Shown here in pieces: positions 33,487-42,804 of a DNA stretch of 64,000 bases. Within the stretch, counting starts at the first letter, position 1, and every line of letters begins with the position of its first letter. A program made the position numbers and the translations under genes. The stretch spans positions 37,501,401-37,565,400 of the forward strand of contig NC_084606.1 in NCBI RefSeq assembly GCF_033807715.1, given 5' to 3'. The notes beneath the pieces were generated by a model that saw only the letters and a program-made list of their open reading frames with translations, did not search any database and was not told the DNA's origin. This DNA comes from Cololabis saira. Lineage: Eukaryota; Chordata; Actinopteri; Beloniformes; Belonidae.

Positions 33487-33776
33487 ACTTCACGGTCTCA
33501 GCAGAAACCAATGTATAGCTGCTAAATGCTAAATGTAATGTAGTTTCCTATAAAAGGATCTGGATCAATTAATACAGAACATTCTGCAGGTCGTAGTGAC
33601 ACAAAGGACATGGGCACCTTTTAATACATTTAATATACTGATGCGTGGCTAAACTACATTAAAAATGACATGAAAGAACAAAATAACTGTTGTAAGATAA
33701 ACTACTAATAACTCACTACTAATGACAGACGATGCAACGCTGAGTTCATGTCTATTTTAGATAAGTTTAACCTTAC

Positions 33777-33850
33777 CCTCCTGGTGAAAACGACTGAAGA
33801 CTCGAGTATCGGAATGAAGAAAGTCGAGTTATAATCTACAATATCCAGGT
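33777..33850 (-). other. taf6l: Putative noncoding first exon of taf6l
   Basis: On the - strand a good donor (GTAAGG, 33776-33771) follows a non-repetitive segment. An acceptor (TTGCCAG) lies about 25 bases 5' of the taf6l ATG, so a 5'UTR intron of about 1.5 kb is likely; it contains the 17-bp-TSD L1 insertion. The transcription start is not defined by sequence alone. Confidence 0.45.
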
Positions 33851-33872
33851 TAGCATGTTAGCATGTTAGCAT

Positions 33873-33972
33873 CACAGGACAACATCCGGTTAGACTTTCA
33901 AAATAAGAGTAGCAAAGTTCATGCACAGGACAACATCCGGTTAGACTTTCAAAATAAGAGTAGCAAAGTTCT
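33873..33972. repeat. Tandem duplication upstream of taf6l with ETS-like sites
   Basis: Two adjacent, almost identical ~50-bp units (ACAGGACAACATCCGGTTAG and onward), each with an ETS-like ACCGGATGT on -. Confidence 0.85.
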
Positions 33973-35516
33973 TCTTCTTCTTTGTTTTACGGCAGCTTGC
34001 ATCCAATTAGTTGCACTGCGGCCCCCTTCTGGATCTTTCAAAACTCACATTATATTCTCATCAGCCCAGTATCATACAAAAATTCTAAGAAAATCAGTCT
34101 ATAAATGATTTATGTGAAACCATGTTAGAGTCTCTTGCTCTTTAAGATACAATCTTGCTACGCTTATACATTTTTGTTGAAATGTCAACCCCTGTGATTA
34201 TTATATTTTGTGATTATTTAAATTCATTTTATTTATTTTCTTTTTATTTAAATTTAGAAATTTATCTTGGAAAAAATGTATAGTTACATATTCGCTTGTG
34301 TGTTGTGAACGTATGTTTCAGTTGCAAACTAATGTATCCTCAAAGGAATTTTGTAATTTTGAAATGTTAAATAAAGTGTGTTTAAAAAAAAAAAATACAA
34401 AAATACAAAAATTCAAATAAACTTCGCCTCCCCCTCCCACTTGATCCTACGGAAGAGGGCCAGGCAGGAGAAAAATAAAAATATTTTATTAGGGCCAAGC
34501 AGGAGAAAAATAATACTTTCCTTAGTAATGTGTATGCCTAAATATTTAACCGTTAATTTAACAGGGATATTGTGAATTATACGTGGAGAATCATGGATTG
34601 GTTACAAGTCACAGTTTTTAAAAGTCCAATTCCGCCTCGAATTTTCCTAACTTTTGTTCTTCCTCTTCTTTATCTTTTTATTGGTTTTTCTGTTTTCTTC
34701 TGGCTTTCCTGGCCCTTATAAGGATCTGCTAAACTTTAAACCCACACATGAAACCAGGCCCCTTCATTTGAATGAAAAACAGCCATGAAATAAAATAAAA
34801 GTGGCAATCCAAAGTAAAAGGGTCATGAAATGAAATACGTAAATGTGACATTACAAAATTACATTGAATATTTATTAATGTAAGTATTTTTTTATTCATT
34901 TAGATATTGAATGAAACAGCGTTCCCTAAATATCTGCTTCTTTTAACATTTTCAAATAACAAAATAACATATTTTAACCATTTTTCAAACAATAAAATAA
35001 CTGAAGAAATCTGAAAAATTGTTCAAATGTGTTATTTTATTACTTGAAAATTTAAAGATATGTTTATGTAAAATATGCTTTGTTAATGAGAGAATATGTT
35101 TCTCTATTTTTCTTATTTTTGTGAGGGGGGATATATATTGTTTTTCGGCACTACCTTGTTCTCTATAGCTGATATAACATGAATTACTCCTATGTGGGAT
35201 CAATAAAGTTCTTATTTTTGCCATCTGAGAAAATTAAATATATTATATTTGGTGCCTAATTGTTTCCAAGTATATTAGTGCGTGTGTGAATGAATAAATG
35301 AGACGTAAAACGTAAATTTCTTTGTAGAAAGGTGCTTTATGAAAATAAGTCCATTTACTTGTATTAGTTTACAGCGCAGTCTTGAACATCCAATATGGTG
35401 ACGATGTTGACGTACGGCTCAGCGCTCGATGGGGCGGATACTACGTATAAATGTCCACTGATGACTTCCACTGAACAAGATGTTGTCCATCGTTGACAAT
35501 GATCAACATCCACTGT
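33973..35516. other. Intergenic taf6l-cth1 stretch, AT-rich
   Basis: A short AAGCAGGAGAAAAATA duplication (34463, 34497) and a LINE-like tail (GGGATCAATAAAGTTCTTAT at 35197). No gene seen. Confidence 0.45.
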
Positions 35517-35524
35517 ATGCTACA

Positions 35525-36107
35525 TAGGGATGGGAATCGAGACCCGGGTCTTGTTCAGAACCGGTTCTCAGTGTTTCAATTCCTTGGAATCGTTTGCCTT
35601 TTTCGCAAACGATTCCCCTTATCGATTCCAGTGGGCGCGAATGATGTCACCAAGCACGTTGCGCAACGTGCGCATTTGCGCCCAGCAGGAAAGCACGGGG
35701 ACAAAGCGGCATAAACGCTGGAAAGTTTGGTTACATTTTACCAAAAAGGATGACAACAGGGCGACAATTCTTGCAATGTGGACATTTTAACAAAGGGGGG
35801 AAACTGTTAGGACTCGGCCGGCTGAAGCGCTGGGAGCGCGGAGTCAGCCGGTGTGTGGTAAGGCTGATATATGGTTCCGCGTTACACCAACGCAGAGCCT
35901 ACGGCGTAGGGTTCGCGGCTACACGCACTGTACGGCGCGCGTCGCCACGTATCAACTTTGTTTTATTAAAACAAAGTTGATACTAAAATAGTTTTTTCTC
36001 CTTTTTTCTAAATGAGAATCGATAAGAGAATCGATAACGAATCGAATCGTTAAGCAGAATCGAAAATGGAATCGGAATTGAAAAAATCTTATCAATTCCC
36101 ATCCCTA
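35525..36107. mobile_element. hAT-type MITE with 8-bp TSD ATGCTACA
   Basis: Termini TAGGGATGGGAATCGA and CAATTCCCATCCCTA, flanked by ATGCTACA at 35517-35524 and 36108-36115. It holds a nested GC-rich MITE at 35860-35952. Confidence 0.8.
35860..35952. mobile_element. GC-rich palindromic MITE, right end missing
   Basis: AAGGCTGATATATGGTTCCG, then AGAGCCTACGGCGTAGGGTT. Confidence 0.65.
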
Positions 36108-36524
36108 ATGCTACATTCACCAGACAGAGATGCTGTAAACCTTCTGTGGCGTTCACTGCCACAGTCTCTACGGGCTCTAGCTCCTCACCTCAACACAGAG
36201 GAGCAGGCCTGAAACGGATATTTCCGGGCCTAAAACATTCAACAGTGCAGTCAGTTAAAGGCTATTTGGCCATTATGCACAAATAGCCATTAGTTACAAA
36301 TTAACATGTACATCTTCACACCTTTTTCTGTCCGACATGATCACACTACTCACCGACCTCAAGTCACTTGACTGCCATATTAGTCACATATGCTATTCTC
36401 ATTGCACAGCTGTCCGTTTAGATTTTTATATCTGATTTCATATTTCATCATTTTGCACAGTTGCAACTTAGCCTTTTTTTCAAACATGTCTGCCATAACT
36501 TAGAGACCATTTAGAGACCACAGC

Positions 36525-36880
36525 AGGCAGGTGGAAGCAGCAACGGGATGACCAGGGGTGGGGACGGCAGGCAGGTGGAAGCAGCAGCGGGATGGCCGGG
36601 GGTGGGGACGGCAGGCAGGTGGAAGCAGCAACGGGATGACCGGGGGTGGGGACCGCAGGCAGGTGGAAGCAGCAACGGGATGACCGGGGGTGGGGACAGC
36701 AGGCAGGTGGAAGCAGCAACGGGATGACCGGGGGTGGGGACCGCAGGCAGGTGGAAGCAGCAATGGGATGACCGGGGGTGGGGACGGCAGGCAGGTGGAA
36801 GCAGCAACGGGATGACCGGGGGTGGGGACCGCAGGCAGGTGGAAGCAGCAACGGGATGACCGGGGGTGGGGACCGCAGGC
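36525..36880. repeat. GC-rich 44-bp minisatellite, about 8 copies
   Basis: Units read GGCAGGTGGAAGCAGCAACG and GGATGACCGGGGGTGGGGAC. The period is not a multiple of 3, so three overlapping long open frames appear on -, none coding. Confidence 0.95.
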
Positions 36881-37834
36881 CAGCACGCAGCTCCCGAAGC
36901 TCCGGCCCAATCAGCAAGCCCCAGGTTCGGTGCAGGGTCGGGGAAAGGTTGAGAAGGTGCAGGGCCAGGGAGAGGAGTCTTGACGGACAAATCTCTCCCC
37001 CGCCTGACCGGGCCGTTACCCTGCCCCTCACTCCCACGCTGCAGGATCCAGTGTTGTGCATTCAGAGATGCTCTTCACCACCAGCAGAGGATGCTGCACC
37101 TCAACAGTACTGGGACAATTGTAGGAAGTCTGGTTTCAAAATAACTGAAGTTTAACATGACTCAGTGCTTTCCTGCCACTCGGTCATGGCAGGAAAGAAG
37201 TTGCAGTGTGTGCCATTGAGGGGGATCAATGGAGTTAGGGACGTGGTGCTTGGAGATGTATGAAAAGTACAATAAGGACATCGGTGTCTTACAGTGTATA
37301 ATCATCTGCCCCCCCTATAGTTTTGGGAACACCTTTAGTTTATATTTAGTATTTTTATTTTCGTACTTAACCATGCTTTTATTTAAAAAGGTACTAGGTA
37401 GCTGCAGGGCACCGGGTGAGTTTACATAAGGGTTACCAGATACAGGTGAGGCACCTGGGAGGGCAGATGGTTTATCAGGGCAAGAGAGGCGGCAGGGAGC
37501 CACTGTTCTTTGATCGTTTGCCAATGGAATAAAACCTCAAGAAACTATTTTTGCCTGAACAGACTTTGTTATATCCTGCGTAAATTCACTCCCTCGGTGT
37601 CAGTGGCCGTTTGATTTGACACTTGAATTTTTTTATAACTCACCTGGAGGACAAATAGCCACAACACCTCCACATTCTGAATCTGCACAGGTTTCTGGTG
37701 AGCATGGAATGCAGCGTTGCCCAAGACCCAATTCTTTTTTTACACCAGCAATGGGGTTTGCTGCAGCCCAGTCCATGGAACTGGAGACTTTACTGTCAAC
37801 ATTGAGAAACTGAGGTTGAGCCAACTTTCGAGAG

Positions 37835-37867
<33 letters not shown>

Positions 37868-38049
37868 ACTACTTCAAATAGTTGGTTTACCTATTACAAT
37901 ATTCTCCAGTTGAAGACCCAGGGAATACTTGAGAAATAAAGGCTACTCAGTGAGTGACAGGAGCAAGTTCTGCCCTAAACTAACTGAGATGGAATGATAC
38001 TTTCTCTAAGTGTGAACACATTTTAAGACACTTCTTCAGGCAGTTCAGC
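36881..38049. other. Intergenic stretch 3' of cth1
   Basis: Moderately GC-rich to 37140. AATAAAACCTCAAG at 37528 could be the poly(A) region of an LTR-like element, unproven. A run of about 35 A lies at 37831-37866. Confidence 0.4.
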
Positions 38050-38360
38050 ATTTTTAATTCAGTTTGTGTTCACAAATACATCGGTCAACATCTGGCCAGT
38101 TTGAAAACTGGAGTCATACCATTACAAGACCTGAGAACCCAAGCTGACATAAGTAACTCATCCAAGTTTATATATTTAATAAAAATACCACACACATGTA
38201 CGTTAACATTTGTTCAGAGCATGTCCAAACCAATACAAGCCAGCTGGCGGTTATTAAAAAACAAAAAAAAAAAAACAATTAAAAGTCTGAGCTAGAGTTA
38301 AAAACCACCCACCCAACAATTCTGCCACCAAGTGCAATTAAAATTGTGGCCCACAGCAAC
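38050..38360 (-). other. cth1: cth1 3' untranslated region
   Basis: The AT-rich segment after the cth1 stop contains ATTAAA variants on the - strand near 38175 and 38057 and AU-rich stretches. No canonical AATAAA was noted, so the end is approximate. Confidence 0.4.
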
Positions 38361-39260
38361 TCAGAGCAGGTTCTCCCAGAGTCCCAGAGAGTTGGTGCGT
38401 TCCAGCTGCCGCTCCAGCTGCTGCAGGTGGAAGGCCAGGGGCAATAGGTTGCTCAGATCCTGGCTGGAAGAAGGAAATGCATTGGAGACTGTAGACGAAG
38501 GTTCAAGAGGAGAAGTCGGAGATGAGGTTGAGACATTTGAAAAGGTGGAACCCAGTCCTGAACTGCACGGAGACAGTTGGGGAGACGCGTATCCTCCTGG
38601 GCTCTGGATCTTGCTGGGGAGACCGTGCTGGAAGCGACAGCGTGTGCCGTAGAGGCAGAAACCAAAGGAGTTGAAAGTGTGGCACAAACTTCCGCGAGGC
38701 TTCCACTTCTTGGACTGCATTTGACTCTGGGAGCAGGACGGAGTCCGTTCACAGTCCGTCAGATCAACACCGCCGTTGCCCCCGTCTTTGCGCTCGTCGT
38801 GCAGGAAGTTGCAGTGCGAGCCAAAAGGACAAATCCCAAAGGAGCCGAAGGTGCGACAGGGAATGTTCCTCCGACGAAGGGCCCGGCGCTGCTCGGCCGG
38901 GTTGTGGACGAACAAACAGCGGCTGCCGTAGTAGCAGTAGCCGGTGGCGTGGTAGCTGCGGCAGAACTCCGTCTTGTACTTGGGATGGCGGAAGGGAACG
39001 TGTAGTTCGTGGAGCCCGTGGGCAAACTGGCAACGTTCGGCGTACTTGCAGAAGCCGGCGGTGGAGTAGCCGGTGCAGAGCTCCGTCTTGTAGCGCGTGG
39101 AGCAGACCCAGCTGGAGACGCCGGGGAGAGAACCTTCCACTAGGGGGAGCAAGGCCTTTTCCAGGGACAGACTGCCTCCATCCTCTGATTCCTCACTGCA
39201 CAGGTTGTCAACCAGCTCCTCGTCGTGAGATGAAGGCAGGTAAAAGTCATTGGTGCTGTT
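38361..39260 (-). CDS. cth1: cth1 coding exon 2 (residues 4-302, all four CCCH fingers)
   Basis: The open frame continues upstream into the intron to an apparent Met at 39284, but TTTTGTTTGCAG|AACAGC marks the acceptor, so the true coding start is in the upstream 9-bp exon. The Ser/Pro-rich tail (about 220-275) is followed by [19 protein letters not shown]. Stop TGA at 38363-38361. Confidence 0.94.
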   Translation of the reverse strand, partial: NSTNDFYLPSSHDEELVDNLCSEESEDGGSLSLEKALLPLVEGSLPGVSSWVCSTRYKTELCTGYSTAGFCKYAERCQFAHGLHELHVPFRHPKYKTEFCRSYHATGYCYYGSRCLFVHNPAEQRRALRRRNIPCRTFGSFGICPFGSHCNFLHDERKDGGNGGVDLTDCERTPSCSQSQMQSKKWKPRGSLCHTFNSFGFCLYGTRCRFQHGLPSKIQSPGGYASPQLSPCSSGLGSTFSNVSTSSPTSPLEPSSTVSNAFPSSSQDLSNLLPLAFHLQQLERQLERTNSLGLWENLL

Positions 39261-40685
39261 CTGCAAACAAAACAAAAAATTCAATAGCTTAAGTAGCTAC
39301 AGGGGTTAGGTACTGAACCCCCATAGTTTTACTACTCAGCAGCATAAATACATGCTAAACTGTTAATCACCAACAAGTGATCCAGAATAGGGCTTGGTCG
39401 CCAAGTTGCATTCTGGGACGCGGCGGCCATGTTGGCAGCCTCGTGTGTGTACAGGACTGTCTCAGAAAATTAGAATATTGTGATAAAGTTCTTCATTTTC
39501 TGTAATGCAAAAATGTCATACATTCTGGATTCATTACAAATCAACTGAAATATTGCAAGCCTTTTATTATCTTAATATTGCTGATTATGGTTTAGTTTAA
39601 GATTCCCAGAATATTCTAATTTTTTGAGATAGGATATTTGAGTTTTCTTAAGCTGTAAACCATGATCAGCAATATTAAAATAATAAAAGGCTTGCAATAT
39701 TTCAGTTGATTTGTAATGAATCCAGAATGTATGACATTTTTGCATTACAGAAAATGAAGAACTTTATCACAATATTCTAATTTTCTGAGACAGTCCTGTA
39801 AACAAACAGCAGTGTAGTAGCACCAAGTGAACAGATGGAACGCAGAAAAAAAAAAAAGTTAAAATGCCAGAAAGGAACTGGAATACCTTAAACAAGGAAG
39901 CCAGGGACCAGTACATGGAGAAAATAATGATTAACAGTTTGGATCCAGGAGAAATCCCTACTAAAGAGTGGAGCTCATACTTATACAAGATACTCGGCCT
40001 CCGTGGTTCTGCCTCCGAGCAGGAAAGCGGTGAAAAGTTAAACCATTAGCGATCTTTTCCCCACGTCTGTTATGTGTGGAGCTGTTGCAGCTACAACACA
40101 GCAATGGGTTACCATGGTTTACAGAATAACGGAAAGTAACAATTACAAGTAAGACACAACAAAGAGGGAGCACGTCTTTACACAGCATTGGTCCGAAGAG
40201 CAGCTCAGGTAGCATCCAACATGGCGGCTCCGCCAGGTGATGACGTCAAGACGACCAAGCCCTATATGCAATATACAGGACTGTCTCAGAAAATTTGAAT
40301 ATTGTGATAAAGTTGTTTATTTTCTGTAATGCAATTAAAAAAAAAAGTCATACATTCTGGATTCATTACAAATCAACTGAAATATTGCAAGCCTTTTATT
40401 ATTTTAATATTGCTGATTATGGCTTACAGTTTAAGATTCTCAGAATATTCTAATATTTTGAGATAGGATATTTGAGTTTTCTTAAGCTGTAAGCCATGAT
40501 CAGCAATATTAAAATAATAAAAGGCTTGCAATATTTCAGTTGATTTGTAATGAATCCAGAATGTATGACATTTTTGTAATTGCATTACAGAAAATCACAA
40601 TATTCTAATTTTCTGAGACAGTCCTGTATAGTCTAACAAGACAGTTTTTATCATAAGAAATACTCCCTCTTTTTACCTCAAACAT
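38361..40685 (-). CDS. cth1: Cth1, four-CCCH-finger TTP/ZFP36-family mRNA-binding protein
   Basis: Two coding exons: 40685-40677 (ATG TTT GAG, then GTAAAA donor) and 39260-38361 (after TTTGCAG), giving 302 aa. Four CX8CX5CX3H fingers are visible: C65-C74-C80-H84, C103-C112-C118-H122, C138-C147-C153-H157 and C196-C205-C211-H215. The first two have the RYKTEL and KYKTEF lead-ins typical of TTP proteins, which bind AU-rich elements and promote mRNA decay. Mammalian ZFP36 proteins have two fingers; four is the hallmark of fish Cth1. The tiny 3-codon first exon matches the short-first-exon layout of the family. In fish cth1 is known as an early-embryo gene. The frame is intact. The intron holds an ISL2EU-like element and two family P MITEs. 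Confidence 0.93.
39390..40262. mobile_element. ISL2EU-like element remnant in the cth1 intron, TA flanked
   Basis: Termini GGGCTTGGTCG and CGACCAAGCCC with TA on both sides. On +, 39864-40049 reads [18 protein letters not shown] and [10 protein letters not shown], resembling the start of the YqaJ-type protein found in fish ISL2EU transposons. It holds a family P copy. Confidence 0.55.
39452..39798. mobile_element. Family P MITE nested in the ISL2EU-like element (cth1 intron)
   Basis: Complete inverted repeat, TA flanks. Confidence 0.88.
40276..40626. mobile_element. Family P MITE in cth1 intron
   Basis: Complete inverted repeat ending about 50 bp from the cth1 exon 1 donor, so the cth1 pre-mRNA contains two long hairpins. 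Confidence 0.88.
40677..40685 (-). CDS. cth1: cth1 coding exon 1 (Met-Phe-Glu)
   Basis: Nine coding bases, ATGTTTGAG, precede GTAAAA. The context is CCAACATGT. Joining to 39260 keeps the frame, and a TATA-like box lies about 150 bp upstream. Confidence 0.75.
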
Positions 40686-40797
40686 GTTGGCAAAGGCAGT
40701 GATACTTGACTGATTTGGCAGTCAAGACAACAAAACTAAAAATCACACAAAAAATAAAAACTATGTTAATGCAGCAGTCACACTAACAGGTGCTTCT

Positions 40798-41046
40798 CCC
40801 CAAAAGCCACAAAAAAACAACATTCTAGGCGGGTCTTTTAAACCAAAATCCCCTGGAGTTAAATGAGCCTCAGGTGTGGAAGAGCCACACCTGAGGTCCA
40901 GGTCCGAACGGCCAATGGCGGACCTTCATCCACATCACGTGACCCGGAGGTTCAGGGTCCGAGCGGCCAATGGTGGACCTTCATCCACACCACGTGATCC
41001 TGGACGGCCAATGACGGACCTTCATCCACACCACGTGACCCAGTGA
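40798..41046 (-). promoter_or_regulatory. cth1: cth1 promoter: TATA-like box, inverted AGGTGTGG sites, three CCAAT/CACGTG modules
   Basis: On the - strand a TTTAAAAG box lies at about 40834-40842. A perfect 12-bp inverted repeat with 5-bp spacer (40868-40879 and 40885-40896) carries AGGTGTGG/CCACACCT, resembling T-box half sites and containing CAGGTG E-boxes. Three tandem modules follow: CCAAT at 40912, 40967 and 41008, each exactly 24 bp from a CACGTG at 40936, 40991 and 41032. CCAAT suggests NF-Y, and CACGTG suggests USF/MYC/TFE-type bHLH factors. Binding is inferred from motifs only. Confidence 0.6.
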
Positions 41047-41082
41047 GTCCAAACCGAAGACCAATTTAGTACTAAAGCAAAC

Positions 41083-42159
41083 AGGTGTGTTTCTGTTCAC
41101 CTTTGAAGAGGAAACATACTCGGACTGTCTCAGATTAATTATAATCTTATTTAAATTAGAATATTGTGATAAAGTCCTTTATTTTCTGTAATGCAAAAAT
41201 GTCATACATTCTGGATTCATTACAAATCTACTGAAATATTGCAAGCCTTTTATTTTAATATTGCTGATCATGGTTTACAGCTTAAGAAAACTCAAATATC
41301 CTATCTCAAAAAATTAGAATATTCTGGGAATCTTAATCTTAAACTGTAAACTATAATCAGCAATATTAAAATAATAAAAGGCTTGCAATATTTCAGTTGA
41401 TTTGTAATGAATCCAGAATGTATGACATTTTTGATTTTTTAATTGCATTACAGAAAATAAAGAACTTTATCACAATATTCTAATTTTCTGAGACAGTCCT
41501 GTGTGTTTCAACGTTATACTACTAGTTTTTTATTAAAGATGAGAACCCATTACCTCTCCTTTCCACTTCCACCTAAGGCTAAAGACGTTCCTTTGTAAAA
41601 TAATGAATGAGGTCTATCCATGTAATGATTTTTTACATAAAAGGTTTAATTTAGATTTGAATAATTGTACTTTTTGTAACACAGACATCGAAACCTTAGA
41701 CCCTATTTTTTTCTCTTGTAGCTTAACCAGGACCTTTTGGGAAGCTTTAATACTGGATAACTTATAATGATCAAACCATTCCCATTCTTACAGTTGAAAG
41801 CATTAAAGTTGGTTTACAAGTGGAGGACAAAAAAATAGATTTTGGGATTAATAATTTAATTATATTGGCTACATTTATTATTCATAAATGTCGCTTTTTG
41901 AAAATTAATCCAATCTTTATTGCATATTTAAACGAAATTCAGTACAAAAAATATTTAAAATCTTGCACGATTCAAAAAGCCCAGCATGTTCAGAATTATC
42001 TTTGTTCCCTAATTCCTGACTGATCACTTGCGTTTTTTCTTTCTATCTTCTTAGTTTTGTTTTACTCATTGGTCGCTCAGTGTTTCTTTGGTGAAAATGT
42101 TTTTTTAGAATGTACAATGTACCTTGTTTTTTTGTAAATTCAATGAGAAAAAAGAAAAA
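41083..42159 (+). mobile_element. Second truncated L1 with 12-bp target duplication, upstream of cth1
   Basis: ACTAAAGCAAAC at 41071-41082 and 42160-42171. With a frameshift it reads CKIMNEVYPCNDFLHKRFN, NNCTFCNTDIETLD and FFSCSLTRTFWEAL (zf-RVT-like end of L1 ORF2). A-rich tail. Interrupted by family P at 41121. Confidence 0.8.
41121..41501. mobile_element. Family P MITE nested in an L1 copy upstream of cth1
   Basis: The left end carries a short extra AT-rich stretch after GACTGTCTCAGA. The right end is complete but followed by TG rather than TA. Confidence 0.83.
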
Positions 42160-42171
42160 ACTAAAGCAAAC

Positions 42172-42722
42172 TGTTTTTTTTTTTGCATTTGAGGACTGTT
42201 TGTTCAATTTGATCAGTTGTTAATTTTTATGTAGGCCTATTGTTTTTAATAGCACGTGACTCAGAGAGTCCAAATCTAAGCTGATAGTAGCTGATAATAG
42301 TTCTAGGGAAAAAATAATTATTTCATTGCTTCCACTATAAATATATTTACGGGAAATGTTGAATTGTTTTTCATTATTCTTTTTTTAAAGGGCTTCCACA
42401 TCACGTGTCCCATAAGTCGAAAAATTAAGCCAAATCTTTGTAGCCTACTACAAAAGACAAATGAAGCGCACATTTATTGCATTGTTTTTTAATTCTCTTT
42501 CAATTTTATATGTATTTTTTTGAAAAACGATTTAAAAAAATGCCTACATGACCCGGTGACTGTAAACCACAGTGGAACTGCAGCAGGACTGCAGTAAAAG
42601 ACAAATAAGACACACCTGTTTGGGGTTTATTGTAGTCGTTTAATGTATTTATTAATTGTTTTTATGTCACGTGACAAACTGACTCCAAACCTGAGCCAGA
42701 TTGTAACGACCAGAGACTCAGA
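42172..42722. repeat. Degenerate upstream copies of a CACGTG-containing unit
   Basis: CACGTG occurs at 42253, 42402 and 42668 (degenerate at about 42545), each followed by a block resembling GAGTCCAAACC...; units are spaced about 120-150 bp. They continue the cth1 promoter-proximal modules past the L1 insertion. Confidence 0.45.
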
Positions 42723-42804
42723 GACAAGGGAAGGCATTATAGATACATCACACATGATATATAGCTAGCTAGCTAGATACATATGCAATGTTTAAGAATG
42801 ATTT

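Noticed and set aside
36480..37061. 193-aa Pro/His-rich frame on the - strand
   Set aside because: It is one of three overlapping frames through a 44-bp minisatellite; no domain and no start context.
38577..39005. 142-aa frame on + opposite cth1
   Set aside because: It is antisense shadow of the CCCH exon; the - frame has four perfect zinc fingers and correct splice sites.
39261..39284. Upstream Met of the open cth1 frame (MNFLFCLQ)
   Set aside because: The segment is a pyrimidine-rich intron end with a TTTGCAG acceptor; the MFE exon at 40685-40677 fits in frame.
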